Positions 21,995 through 34,706 of a DNA stretch of 64,000 bases are shown one piece after another (position 1 is the first letter of the stretch; the number at the start of each line of letters is the position of its first letter). The stretch comes from Annona cherimola. Taxonomy: Eukaryota; Streptophyta; Magnoliopsida; Magnoliales; Annonaceae. The stretch spans positions 4,553,579 to 4,617,578 of the forward strand of contig CM059975.1 in assembly GCA_030490835.1 (NCBI GenBank). The letters are read 5' to 3'. Made by a program: the position numbers and the translations under genes. The notes under the pieces were generated by a model. That model searched no databases. It was not told where the DNA came from and was given only the letters and a program-made list of their open reading frames with translations.

Positions 21995-24900
21995 ATGGAG
22001 GTGCCTCGAATAGTCGAAGTTGCTCGCAACTTCGCAGCAATGGTCAGAATACAAGGCCCTGTAAGTCAAACATCCCACCATCTTCAAACTTCTTCACGGT
22101 TAGAGGAAGATATCACTACGAATTTTGACGGGGGAAGAATCGTGGCTGTCCAATGACGAAACACATTCATTCAGCACAACAGCCCAATTCCTACAGAGGG
22201 CTTTTATCTAGAAAGTCGTTTCTGTTTTGCATTCACTTAAGCTGACATGTGCACTCACAAAGACGCTCGAAACCTGTTATTCGGGGACTGTCCCTTGCGA
22301 GGAAATGCAAATTGCACTTGCCAGACTGTCACCATATGCCTCTGTATGCTGTCGTTCACACAATTTCGTTATTGATATGTGTTTCATTGGACATTTGTTG
22401 GGCAGAAAAATTATAAAAGTTTATATCAACATCTGCAAAAATTGGTTCTAATGGACAGTTGATCTGGTTTAATTTTATCTTTTTCTTTCATTTGATGAAG
22501 ACCGCAGATCAATACTTGTGTGGGTTCATGCTATGCATTTGTCCGCAGTACTCCATGACATGCTCTGTTTTGGGTGTTTTTGTGTCTAGGGGCAGTGACT
22601 GTTTTCCTCGGAAGTAGATATATAGAGTTTCTAACGTACGAAAGAGTTACCATTGTCCGTGGGACTGAACCGTGTACAGTTTTTGTTCTCAGGAAAAAAA
22701 AAAGAAAAAGATTCTGTTGATCAGGAGGGGACAAAAATTTATTCATATGATCTTATAGTTGCTAGAATTTTCATTAGGTACTTGTGCAGTATTAATAGTT
22801 CCAAGGAGTTATTTCTGTGTAAATTTTTGTTGTCAATGATATGTATGATTTAGGCTTTATGATTGCAACAACAACAAAAAAAAAAGAGAAGAGGAGGGCC
22901 TTTCTGGTTTATCCTTATGAATACCATCTTTGGCTATTCAATGCCGTTACATCTGAAAATTTTCTTTATGTTTGTTCACACTCTATATAATCAATTACTG
23001 AATCCAGGATCCCAAGGGTCTGAAGATGCGGAGGCATGTTTTTCACCATCATGAGTATGTACAATCTCATTCTATTTCCATGAACTTTAATTTTTATTCA
23101 TTTAACTATTACAGGTTGCTTGGGAATGCACTGAAATGAAAATTTGAACGTGGTTCAAAATAGCTATGATCTGAGCCATGCATTGGGTTAACCTGATAGC
23201 TTGTTGTCCACGGATGAATTGGATGAACAAATGAAAATGATATGATGTGGAGCATTGCTAATATTTTCCAGCTTTTAGACATCCATTGTGTGCTTCACTG
23301 TTCAAGCTTTCCAGTTCCTGAGATTTTTCCTGCCATTCAAAACTGAGAGTCAGAGCTGGTGAGTGGATTGGATCATGAAAGGGATTGCATTGTCTTCAGC
23401 GTCGCACCCAATGATTGAATTGGCATCAATTCATGCATAACATAGGACAGTCCAATTTTAAGTTTTTTTTTTTTTTTTTTTGAAACTTCTTTCATTCCTT
23501 TTCTTTTTCTGTCTTTTTCTTTTCTTTTCTGTTTTGGGTACTTCTCTTTTTGATCGTAGTTACAGCTATCTATAATCTTTTCTAAGCTGTTATATTTTCT
23601 GATGTTGCTTAAGGTTTGGAACAACGACCCTTTCTGCATCTGGACTATTGCTAATGAAGTCCTTGATCGACACTCCAATGATTGAATGCTTGTTAGGGAA
23701 TAACTTGCAGCAGCATCCAAGTCTAATTGTAACAACTGCATCTATTGTGGAGCCTTTTCTACCAGCACACCTTCGCAATAACCCAACAGAGGTAGTAACA
23801 ATTTCTTCAAATATAGGGGCGCTATATACACTCATTTGGTTTTGGTTGATGGGCTATGTATTTCATTCATCCAGCACATAGGCGGCTCTGCATATAGTAC
23901 AGTTGGAGCAATTGCATCCACTGGAATTTCAAAGATTATACTAGTCTTCATAGAAATTTTAAAATTTTTCGAAATTCTATTTATTTTAATATTACTGGCT
24001 GACTGCCCCCTCTCGAATAATAATAAAATCCCTTCATGTCAATTTGCTCCCACTGGCTAAAGGTCCTAAATCCGCCACTGATCCAGCATGCTGATAAGAT
24101 AAAATTTAATTTTGATAATCCATCCTGTAATAAGCATGAGCCACTGAATCATTTTCCCCTGTACTATGATCTGAAAAAATGTTACATATTCCTAGGTCAA
24201 CCATTGTTTAATGGTTAGTACTCTTCCTTTTGTGTCGCTATGTTTTTATCACTCGATTTTGGAGTTTCGGTTTGGGATGATTGTTTGAGGTATGTCATTG
24301 GCCATTCTTGCAGATCCTTCCTGAGTTGATTCCTGGTTCCAAAGTCGATGTTTTTGTGGAGGTATGAATCAGAACTGAACTAGCATTAACCACCTATATT
24401 AAGACATTCGTCATGTTCATATGCTGTTGGAAGCTAGGCTCATTTGCTTTTGCTCTCCTTCTCACCTTGCTGTTGGCATCTGACTACTGCCTGGGCCATT
24501 TTGTTTTTCAGCATTGTATATTATATTGATGTCATATATCATTCCCCTTTTGCTTCTTATTTCAGAGGAGTAATATAACTGTGGAGAAGCTAAATGAGTT
24601 GGGTGACAAGACTTCCCATTGGCTCCCAGCAAAACTTCTGGCAATAGTATGTACAAAGCATCAGTATGGCTTCAAAATCCAGTGAATAAGATATTCTGTG
24701 GTTTTTTTTGCTGTCTCATTTGTATATATATAATCTTTATGCTTACTATCAATTGGTCTTAGAACATATCTCTTCAAATCTTTTTGTTGTGCTCATTGTA
24801 TTCATTGGTCATTTTAATGTGTTTCCTTGAGTTGTGTTTGTTCTATTCGCATTTCAAAATATTTGAAAGTGAACTTCAAGCATACATCAGATGAATGCTT

Positions 24901-27900
24901 TATATTGAAACAAAATTCAATAGGAACTAGAGCTAAAGTTTCAACTCCTTGTGTATGAGTTCTTCCATTGCAATCAAGTGTCAGTTCTCTCTGATGGAGA
25001 AACTAATGGCGGTACTTAATTTGTGCTGTCTGCAACTTATCACCTATCGATACAAATGTTACCTCCCAAAAAGTGTGCTAATGAGTCACTAGAAGACAAT
25101 TATCAATGCGCTCACAGGGATACTACTTTTTATTGGCTTCTCTGGCTGTTTTTACTCGCTTTAATATTATATTAATGTAACGCCCCAGGCCTAACAGTAA
25201 GGTATTGACCGCTTTGGGCCTTGACTCGCACGGTTTTGCCCCTCTGGATTCACACGCATCCCGTCCTTCCCCAAAAGGCGCCTCACTGAGGTACCTGGCG
25301 GCCTCCACTTATAACCCAGGCTCCCCCCTCATCCTAACCAATGTGGGATATCACATTCACCCCCCCTTAGGACTCCAGCGTCCCCGCTGGACACCATCGG
25401 CCGGAGGTCGGGAGTCGGCTCTGATACCATTTGTAACGCCCCAGGCCTAACAGTAAGGTATTGTCCGCTTTGGGCCTTGACCCGCACGCTTTTGCCCCTC
25501 TGGGTTCACGCGCATCCCGTCCTTCCCCAAAAAGCGCCTCACTGAGGTACCTGGCGGCCTCCACTTATAACCCAGGCTCCCTCCCTCATCCTAACCGATG
25601 TGGGATATCACATTCACCCCCCCTTAGGGCTCCAGCGTCTCCGCTGGACACCATCGGTCAGAGGTCGGGAGTCGGCTCTGATACAATTTGTAACGCCCCA
25701 GGCCTTACAGTAAGGTATTGTCCGCTTTGGGCCTTGGCCCGTACGGTTTTGCCCCTCTGGGTTTACGCGCATCCCGTCCTTCCTCAAAAGGCGCCTCACT
25801 GAGGTACCTGGCGGCCTCCACTTATAACCTAGGCTCCCCCCCTCATCCTAACCGATGTGGGATATCACATTCACCCCCCCCTTAGGGCTCCAGTGTCCCC
25901 GCTGGACACCATCGGCCGGAGGTCGGGAGTCGGTTCTGATACCATTTGTAACGCCCCAGGCCTAACAGTAAGGTATTGTCCGCTTTGGGCCTTGGCCCAC
26001 ACGGTTTTGCCCCTCTGGGTTCATGCGCATCCCGTCCTTCCCCAAAAGGCGCCTCACTGAGGTATCTGGCGGCCTCCACTTATAACCCAGGCTCCCCCCC
26101 CCCCCTCCTAACCGATGTGGGATATCACAATTAATTGTACTTGTCTTAGAAATGAAAGAAAGGGGGGAATTACGCGTAGAATTGAATGAAGAGGGTAGGT
26201 GTAATCAATTAAGTGATGGCTTCGGAGTGAAACATGTACAAGAACTCAAACTTGTGTTTCTCATCTGGCTTGTTTTGCTTTGATATCATCTTTGGTATGG
26301 TCAAAACTTATGAAGTGGACACCCAAGCTTTTAGACGATATTTTTGAAGCATGTTGAAGGGGAGCCTTGGCACAGTGGTAACGGTTGTTGCCGTATGACC
26401 TGGAGGTGATGAGTTTAAGTCATGGAAACACATCTTGCTTTGCAAGGTATGGTTGCATGTTATGGACTCAGAGTAGTCTGACCTTCCTCAGACTCTACGC
26501 ATAGCAAGAGCTTAATGCACTGGGCTGTCCCTCATTTTTGAAGCATGTTATTATTACATTTCTTAGACTTGAGGATTGAAATTGCTGATCTGATCAGACT
26601 TGAAAGGCTGAAATAGTGATTTGTGTCATTGAACATGCACTGAACCAATGAGCTTGATCGAAGATGATCTTGCCGTGGTCTTTTGTGATGAATCTAACTG
26701 ACAATTTTTTTCATGATTAAGATATTATTATTTATATATTGTCTTGCAATCTCCCTTGGATAGGTTGATGTCCCTTCATCCTCCATTGCTCTCCAGTCGC
26801 TGTTGGAAGCTAATGGTGGTACCCCTGGGCATGGTTCATGGGATGTTGGTTGGTCCTTGGTGCCATTTAAGGACAGTCGGTCCATCGTGGATGCCCTTCA
26901 GGGAAAGGTAGGCCCATTTGCTTTTAGTGTGTGTGTGTGTGTGTGTGTGTGTTGTTTCAAAAAAAATGTGTTTTCTTTTTTGGTTTTTTTGTTCCAGTAA
27001 TATGTGTTTTTTTGTTTAACTCAAAACATCCTCACCTTCATCATTGTCGCTACTTCATGTGCTGGATTTGCATTTCAGGGCTTGTTAGCTGCCACTAAAT
27101 TTACCTTTTTATCTCCTACCCATTGAAATTAGTAAGATGGAGATAAAAGTGTCCCCCAAACATACTGCTGAAAAATTAGTTGGAGATGCAGCATTTGCTG
27201 TTCTCTTGGGAATGCAGAAAGATTTTCATGTAACTTCCACAGGAAGAGCACCATGAGAGGTCCCCTGTTGATTTTTATATCCATCGTATCATAAGGTCGT
27301 TACAGCAGGGTGTGGAAGCAATCTAGTTTACAGATGCTTGACTACTAATGTACTGTTTATCTGAGACATCTTTGGCCTATTCTTAAGTTCAAGCATCTTG
27401 TCTTATGCAAGTATAATATATGAGAAAGACTGGGAGTTAAGACTAATCCTCTAGGAAGCTTATGATCAGCTACAGCAAGGGGAGCGAAAAATTAGAAGGA
27501 AAAAAAAAAAGTTTGTTTATTCACTTGCGTAGTTGAGAAAGGCACGCCTATGTGCAAACCACAAGGTCAGTGAGGTGGTGGTGGGCACTTGATATGGTCC
27601 AGGTCAGGTTCACTCGTCAAGGCACATGCTTGGTGTAGCTGCTTAATGCAAGTGAAAATAAAAGGCAGCAAGGCTTATTGAATGGAAATATGTAAAATAA
27701 AATTTGTCACTTAGCTATGCATTAGGTTTTCTTGCTTCTGGGCTTCTTATCTTTTTATTCAGATAGGGATTCATATTTTGTTTTTACAAGGTATGACTTT
27801 TTTTCCTGCTTGTTTTCCTTCTTTTGCTGCTGCTTCTTTTCTCTCCAATCTACATGAGTCTTCTTTCTTCTTCATTAATAGGGGCTCTGTATAGCAACAG

Positions 27901-30900
27901 TAGGAACTGTATTACACGCTATAGGTCAATATTAGGGTTGTTTTGGTGGATATATAATATGCTAGTATATGTCAAATCATGGGGTGGAAAAGAAATTCTT
28001 TTGCAATCCTTTATAATACGATACCCTTAATTATATTGAACATTGATGGTCTATGATGTATGGTGTTACATGGGTAGTTTAAATTATAAATAAAATCAAG
28101 AGGACATATCTTGTATATGGTATTCAACAGTTTACAATTTTCACTACTGATTATGTTCTCAATATTTTTTACCTCAGAATAAATATGTCACTCTTTTGGT
28201 ACACATTTCTAAGTTTCATGTAGGTTTTACATTTTGCACTGGTTCAGGTTGAAAGCAGCAATCAGTCTTTGCATGAGAATCAGATGTATACTGAATTGGA
28301 GGATTCAAGTGCTTCCAGTCTTGTATCCATGTCAGCCATTAGGGTAGCTGTTCTTGAGGTTCCTTTCCTAAATTCAAAGGTGAATCCATCTAGTTGACTT
28401 TCCTGTAGATTAACTGCTATTTTTTCAACTACCGTTTGTCTGTGGACATATTGAGTTCCATTATTTGCTAATGAGCGTAAAGTTGTGATTTGATGTCAGG
28501 ATTTTCCAAAGATAACTCTTTCACTGCCAAGTAAACAAGGGGATCTAATTGTAGTTATGGGTTCTCCTTTTGGTATTCTGTCACCACTACACTTTTTTAA
28601 CAGGTATGCCACTGTACTGTATAGAGTGGTTTGAAAAAAATAAAAAGGAACTCTGTAACTCCCATTTGGTTTCTCTTACAGACTTTCTAAAACAAACAAA
28701 CAAACATTCCCACCTCCCCCAAGATTAGGCTGGAAGCAAGATCAGGTGTCCAGGTCACATAGCCCAGACTGCTTGAGACATTATCTAGAAAGAAAATGGA
28801 GAGAGAGAGAGAAAGAGAGAGAGCAGCCAAGTTCCACAAACAATTAAATTCATCATCATCATAACTTGCTACTACCCAAGGGATGGACAAAGATATTGTT
28901 TTGAATTAGTTTAGATTTCTTCTAACAGAAAACTATCCTGCGGTGCAGTATACATAATGATTCATGAAAAATATATCCAATTGACCATCCTCCATGATTC
29001 ATGTCCGTATTTGAACTGGTACCACCGACATTGAAGGACTGGTTTGATTTACATGGTGTATTCTTTACTGTGATTTGAAAAGCGAAATATAGTTGTAGTA
29101 AACAAATTGTTGATATAATATTTGTGTGACCAGAAAATTGGCGTGATTTTTTTATTTTTTATTTCGTGAATGCCAGTTTGACAGGGGAGACTCTTAGGGC
29201 ATGCTTTCTATTTTGGATGTCATGAGAAGTAACTTAATTGCCTTTCCAAAAGCATTATATTACATGTTATCTTTTGCTGTTATGATAGTTAAATTTTCTT
29301 CCTTGGAATGTGCTTTTAAACATGATTTCATAGTTGTGTTTCATTTTTATGCATGTGCTTGCTCGGAATATCATGGAATTTCTCGCATTCTTTGATTCAT
29401 TAATTTAATTTGATGGAAGATTTTGACATATTTTGTAGAGTAATACATGGCAGAAACACCAGCAAATTTGTTGTGACAGAGATTTTTATGTTTTCGGTAA
29501 ACGAAGTTTCCTGTGTTCAGATCTATTCTTTTAATGGCCATTTTTATTTGATTTGTTGCTGCTTGGACCAGTATATCTGTTGGCACTGTCTCAAACTGCT
29601 GTATTCAAAGTTCTAATGACATTTCATTGCTAATGGCAGATATCCGTTGTCTCCCTGGTGAGTTTTATGGTGCATTGATCTTCATTTTGCTTTGGCTTCA
29701 TCTGAATTTAGATCACATAATCAGATTCTCATTAGTAGGTGGATATATCAGGAATGGAAGGTGGGCCAGTCTTCAGCAAGCATGCTCATCTGATTGGTAT
29801 TCTAGCCAGACCCATCAGGCAAAAAGCTAGTGGTGCAGAAATTCAGGTGAAGAGAAACATAGCCTCCCAACTCCACATGCTCCTGCATGATAATTAGTGA
29901 TCATAATATCTTGGTGCAATTTGTTATGTACTTCTCTCTTGCACTGGGAGTGAGGCTTGTCCAGCCATTGGCAGGCATTCCATCATATGTGGACGCTTAG
30001 GGTGTGTTTGGCATCCCCATAAACTTGTCAATCTAAAACTCTTCACTTTCCACAACGACCATATTTTCTAATTATTTCTTCACATCGTCCTATACAACTA
30101 CCCTACTTTTCAATCATTTCTACCCCTATCATATTACATCACTTCTCACATTTCAAAAAGTTTTACAACAAAATCTTTTTATTCAAAAGTTTTAACCGAC
30201 GCCAAACACACCCTTAGTCAAGTCTCCAGTTTCCACAGCATTCTAATCATGGGCCAAAGGCCCCCAATGACCTGGTGACTGGATTAGTCCCCATTTGGTG
30301 TTGCCTCTTTTACTTTTGAGCCTGCCAGACAGATGACCACATACCTTTCACATGCTGTTGACATGTTTGAAGATTGAACTCAGGGGGTAGATGATGCATT
30401 TCTTGTGAGCGTAATACTGATCTTTTTGCCTTGAATAACAGCTTGTGGTCACTTGGGATGCCATATTGACTGCTTGGAGCAATGAGCTGCAGAAATTACT
30501 TATGTCAAAAAAAGGAAATCTGGATGGTTATAATATAAAGAAGGGATGGTCATCCATAGCTGATGACCCCGATTCCTTCAATTATATGCAGGAACCACCT
30601 GAATCCCATTACTCCCCGTCCTTGCCATTTGACAAGGCTCTGCCTTCTGTGGTTCTTGTTACAGTTGGTGATGGAGCTTGGGCTTCAGGCGTCATACTCA
30701 ATGAGCAGGGCCTAATACTCACAAATGCTCACCTGTTGGAGCCATGGAGATTTGGCAGGACTCATCTTCTCAGTGGAATGGATGAAACAAGATTCCAGGC
30801 CTTTTCAGCACTTTCAATGTTTACGCAAGAGATGAGTCATGGCGTAGAGAGGATTCAGTTTTCTTTTCCATCTTCAGTGAAGACTTGTGATGTTTCAATG

Positions 30901-33900
30901 CCCGATTCCTACATGACATCTACAACAGTTTCAATGAAGAAAACCTATAACAAATTGCGTGTTCGACTAGATTATATGGAGCCACATATATGGTCTGATG
31001 CTAGAGCTGTATATGTTTCAAAGGGACCTTTGGACATTGCATTGCTGCAACTTGAGCCTGTTCCAAGTAAAACCTATCCAATCATTCCAGACTTTGTTTG
31101 TCCTCCTGTAGGCTCGAAGGCATTTGTAGTTGGACATGGTCTCTTTGGACCACGGTCAGGTGAGAATGATATTCGTAGTCTCCTGTGCCTATAACTGAAA
31201 GTGTCAAACTTTTTTCAGGGTGCCTTTTATTTGATTGTTGGTTTTGGTACAGATCTCTTGCCATCTGTTCACACTGGAGAAGTGTCCAAAGTGGTTGAAA
31301 CTATGAAGCCTGTTGAAGTATATGGTTCAGGTTCACCAGATGCTGAAGATAGATACCTACAAGCAATGCTTGAAACCACTGCTGCTGTGCATCCAGGTGC
31401 AAGTGGTGGTGCAGTTGTGAATTCTGATGGCCATATGATTGGACTCATCACAAGGTTATCTGCCACTTCTAAGGAAAATGTTGTCTGAAGGATGTGCTTC
31501 TGTAGATATGCGCTGTGCTTGGAGTGTGTTAGCTTGTGTATGACATATCTGTGCAAGAATGTTTGCTGCTACTGACAATCTCTGGACACCCCATATTGCC
31601 CAGAGTGCTGTTTTTAATTTTTTTTCCCCCTAAGCACTCTGGCACCAAGGTGGTACCTGTGTTGATCTTGTTCCTTTTTTTTTTTTTTCTGGATAAACAG
31701 AATTGGCAACTCCTGGTGTTATAGTCTTTAGTGCAAGGTGTTCCACATTTTGGCTTTCGATTTCATTGGACAGAGTGGGCACAGCCTGGTGCTAAAGACT
31801 ATAGCGCCAGGTGCAGCACTTTAAAATAATATAAAAACCAACCCATTTGAATAGCAGCAGCTGCTTCTTCCTCTTGAATCCTAAATATGTGACAGAATTC
31901 TCTAGAAACAGGAGCCCAAATAACCATAGGACTCAAATGCCGCCTTGATTTCATCCTAATTCAACCCTTGCGATTGGTGTGGTCTATAAATTCAGCATTT
32001 CTTCTTTATTTTGGGGTTAGCTTTTAAATCTTTGGGTCAGTTTTTTTTAAATCTGAGGGTTTTGCTTTGGAAAGAGTATCAGTTCTGAGGTTTTTTCTGA
32101 TCTCACGGGGAAGCTTTTTCTAGTTTGAATTCGTCTCTGCCACTCTACTTTTTTCTATTTTTCCTTTAGAGTTTTTGAGAAGAAGTGATACAGAAGTACT
32201 TTTCAAGTGATATGGGAAGGGGTAGAGCTCAATTACTATGGGAATTGCTTGCCAAGGCTTCATGTACATGCTTGAATGGTGTCTTTGGATCTAATCGCTT
32301 GTTTTGGCTTTGTTTTGATTCAAGAAATTGAAGCTACATGGTAGATATCATCACCTTTTCTGTTTTTTGAAATTAATAACTGAATTGCAGCTGTTTTTCT
32401 GAATTACTTGAGTTCTTGAATGCTTTGATAGCTTGTTACATGGAAATTGAAGATTGCCATTGTATTTAGATCCACTTTTGCTTGAATTTGCGTGCCATGA
32501 AATATATGTGCAAATGCTGGAATCAGGTTTTTTGTTGTAGAACATGCTGTTTGAGCTCAAAATCTCAACAAACTCCTAGTAGGAAACCCAGTTTTGGAGT
32601 GCAATGGATATCTAATTCCTTCTATTGCACAACGAATCAAACAGCCATAGGATCTCTGCTCTTGACCAGTCCAATTTCACTGATCCTTCCAATTTTCTTG
32701 AAAACTTGGTGGCGACTCCTTCAGATCCTCATGATTTACACAATCAAAGAAAGTCAATTTGGCAATTGTGTTGTGGAGAGAATGATGAAGGCTTTGAATG
32801 GTTGTTATGCTCTGCGTTGGAACCTGGCATGCCATGGACCTATGGTGCCACTGAATGTTACATCAAGCCTGACCGTGATTATGTTTGGAAAATTCAAAGT
32901 CAAGAAATTTAGGGGCCAGTTGTGCCATAAAAAAAAAAGGGTTAACTGGACCAAAAACCTCCATTTAATATGGTTGCTTGTTGCATGGTTGGATCAGCAT
33001 TATTATTTGCTGCAGATTTCATGGTGGGACCTATGAGGATCCAAAGTGGAAATGGCATATTGAGTAGATGCTATGTTAATTCCCTGGTGTAAATTGGTGG
33101 CTTGACAAAATTTTTTATTCTTCTTCTCCTGGACATAGTGGTGACAATCATTTCATGGGCTTGGAATTTGCATGTTCTCTTCCATTGGTGGGATCTGCAC
33201 TCATGGCTATTTAGATACCATAAAACAGAACCTGTGCATCCGTACATTGGTGGGATAACACCTTAAAGTTGATTGCAGTCGTACATTCATTCATAATCTC
33301 CTTTTTTTCCCCCTCATCTCATAATCTGTTATGGTTACAGCAATGCAAAGCATGGTGGAGGAACTATCATACCGCATCTTAACTTCAGCATACCTTGTGC
33401 AGCTTTGAGGCCAATCTTCAACTTCTCAAAAGGTTGGTGGTTTTCCTTTGTAAATTATATATAAATTTAAGATAAGCAAAATATTTGAAAGCTAGAAAAC
33501 CTGAAAAATAAAGGAGTTACATACAAATATATCTTCATGGTTTGATCATAATTGCAAACATACTCCAGTAATTTTGAAACAACATATTACCCTCCCTAAA
33601 GTTTGCAACTATTTGCAAGCATGCCCATGACATTAAAAATTTTACTTTAAAATTTTCAAAAAAAAAAAAAATATAGAATACCAGAGTTTCCTGCATTCTT
33701 TCTAGAAAGGTGTCAATGCTGAACATTTCAACTAGATATATTTTGTCATTTTGAAATTTTATTAAAATAAATGACTTAAAAGGATTATTTTCACCATCAA
33801 TAACAAATACAATTAAGTGGAAAACTTAACTAAACAAGTGCCTGAAAAAAAAATTCACTATCAATGTATGATATTTTGTTTTGAAAGGTAAAATTGAAAT

Positions 33901-34706
33901 ATGTGCGGCTTAAATCATTTGATTTATGGTATGAAAATAAATAAAAATTAGCTTAAATGAAGAAGATTAATGGATTAATGACACAAATATTTAGTTGAAG
34001 CATTATATGGAGGAAGGTTGGGGCATATTGGAAATTTAGAAGTATTCTTATTGATTTATCCATAAAATTTAATATCATGGATATACTTACAGGTAGTTGC
34101 AAACTATAGGGGATAATTTGCTATTCTTAAAACTATAAGGGCATATCTGCAACTATGCTTAAATGATGTGTGTGTATTTGCAAATCACCTTAAATAAAAA
34201 TAGTATATTTATATTCATGCAAAATCCATGGCATGTTCATTATTTTTAACCGTCAAATGATCATGGATAGAGCCTGTATGGCTGCAAACCAGATCTTGCA
34301 TGCACATGCCGCGCACCGCACAAGTGGGGAATGGGGATTGTGGAGGGCCTTTCTCCTTTCACACGAACCACTAATTTTATCTGTCATTTTTGTTTCTGAC
34401 ACTTTTTGAATATATAATATCACAGGTATGCAAGATGCATCGATCTTACAGGCAATGGACAAACCAAACGAGCACATTTCTTCCATATGGGCACTGGTGC
34501 CACCACCATCTCATAAGCCATCACCATCCCCTCATCTTCCAAAACCTCTTATGGAGAAGATTGACCAAGGCAAAGGATCTCGTTTTGCTAAATTTCTTGC
34601 TGAAAGGCAAGGTAATGTCTCCCCTGGACAACCACCACCACCACCACCTTCAGATCAACCCATAAGGGATGCGTCACTGCCAAAGATTCTTCCAAGCAAA
34701 TTATGA
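21995..34706 (+). CDS. DEG15: Glyoxysomal/peroxisomal processing protease DEG15
   Basis: Fourteen exons join in frame into 757 residues: 21995-22060, 23008-23054, 23614-23791, 24314-24361, 24566-24646, 26764-26907, 28248-28379, 28500-28603, 29572-29657, 29752-29846, 30442-31159, 31253-31454, 33341-33432 and 34426-34706. DEG15 is a trypsin-fold serine protease that removes N-terminal PTS2 presequences from proteins imported into peroxisomes. The triad is visible: His424 ([10 protein letters not shown]), Asp525 (LDIALLQLE) and Ser617 (HPGASGGAV). The protein ends in SKL, a classical PTS1 signal, at 755-757. The N-terminal half carries a second protease-like block (GSPFGILSP at about 252-260; PGMEGGPVF at 295-303) in which Glu298 occupies the serine position. 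As I recall, the Arabidopsis protein is about 709 residues, so this one is slightly longer. Exon 12 must use the donor after 31454; reading on gives a stop at 31488. Long introns 5, 6 and 12 account for most of the 12.7-kb span. Confidence 0.95.
25171..26134 (-). mobile_element. TRIM retroelement concatemer: four LTRs and three internal domains
   Basis: In DEG15 intron 5, four LTRs (25176-25355, 25432-25612, 25689-25869, 25947-26129; 180-183 bp) alternate with three internal domains of 76-77 bp. Read on the - strand, each LTR starts TGTGATATCCCACAT and ends GGGCGTTACA. Each internal domain starts just after an LTR with TGGTATCAGAGCC, complementary to the 3' end of initiator tRNA-Met (primer-binding site), and ends with a G-rich purine tract before the next LTR. 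The middle domain has one changed base in its site (TTGTATCAG). The whole array is flanked by one 5-bp target duplication, ATTAA (25171-25175 and 26130-26134). No protein is encoded, as expected for terminal-repeat retrotransposons in miniature, which move with borrowed enzymes. Confidence 0.9.
26340..26549 (+). mobile_element. Au SINE with 16-bp target duplication
   Basis: The body (26356-26533, 178 bp) reads 'ggggagccttggcacagtgg', 'gttgttgccgtatgacc', 'ggaggtgatgagtttaagtc', then 'agcttaatgcactgggctg', which is the wording of the plant Au SINE family. It is flanked by identical copies of atttttgaagcatgtt (26340-26355 and 26534-26549). The internal tRNA-like promoter is partly decayed: the B-box reads GTTTAAGTC instead of GTTCGAGTC. 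It sits in DEG15 intron 5, 206 bp to the right of the TRIM array, in the gene's orientation. Confidence 0.9.
26924..26952. repeat. (GT)n microsatellite in DEG15 intron 6
   Basis: A run of about 14 GT dinucleotides starts 16 bases after the exon 6 donor site and is likely to be length-polymorphic. Other short simple repeats in the window include (GA)n near 28799-28823, (CT)n near 37671-37684 and (TA)n near 49287-49303, 49780-49798 and 60301-60316. Confidence 0.85.
29997..30216. mobile_element. Tourist-like MITE, family A, complete, in DEG15 intron 10
   Basis: This 214-bp element (30000-30213) has matching termini GGGTGTGTTTGGC and GCCAAACACACCC and a TTA target duplication on both sides (29997-29999 and 30214-30216). 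It is the best-preserved family A copy in the window and defines its ends. Confidence 0.88.
31455..33340. other. DEG15 intron 12, with an unassigned open stretch
   Basis: This 1.9-kb intron contains overlapping + strand frames at 32482-33036 (184 codons) and 32625-32912 (95 codons). The latter reads like ordinary protein composition (for example [17 protein letters not shown]) but matches no family I recognise and has no upstream start context. It may be a retroposed or transposon-derived fragment. A 27-bp inverted repeat (31712-31738 against 31785-31811, core 'ctaaagactata') lies near the left end. Confidence 0.45.
33515..34190. mobile_element. Long-TIR non-autonomous element in DEG15 intron 13
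   Basis: The left segment ('ccctccctaaagtttgcaac', 'gcatgcccatgacatta') and right segment ('taatatcatggatatactta', 'gttgcaaactataggggat') are inverted copies, and pairing continues outward to 'aattgcaaacatactcc' and 'gcatatctgcaactatg', giving arms of at least 120 bp. It has no coding capacity. Borders and target duplication are not resolved. Confidence 0.55.

Noticed and set aside
25123..26079. Repeated frames of 60-113 codons in the DEG15 intron
   Set aside because: They recur with the TRIM repeat unit on both strands; TRIM elements do not encode proteins.
31201..31488. Continuation of DEG15 exon 12 to the stop at 31488
   Set aside because: Splicing after 31454 to the exon at 33341 restores the conserved SNAKHGGGT segment and the SKL ending. 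The read-through would truncate the protein, although it could exist as a minor isoform.
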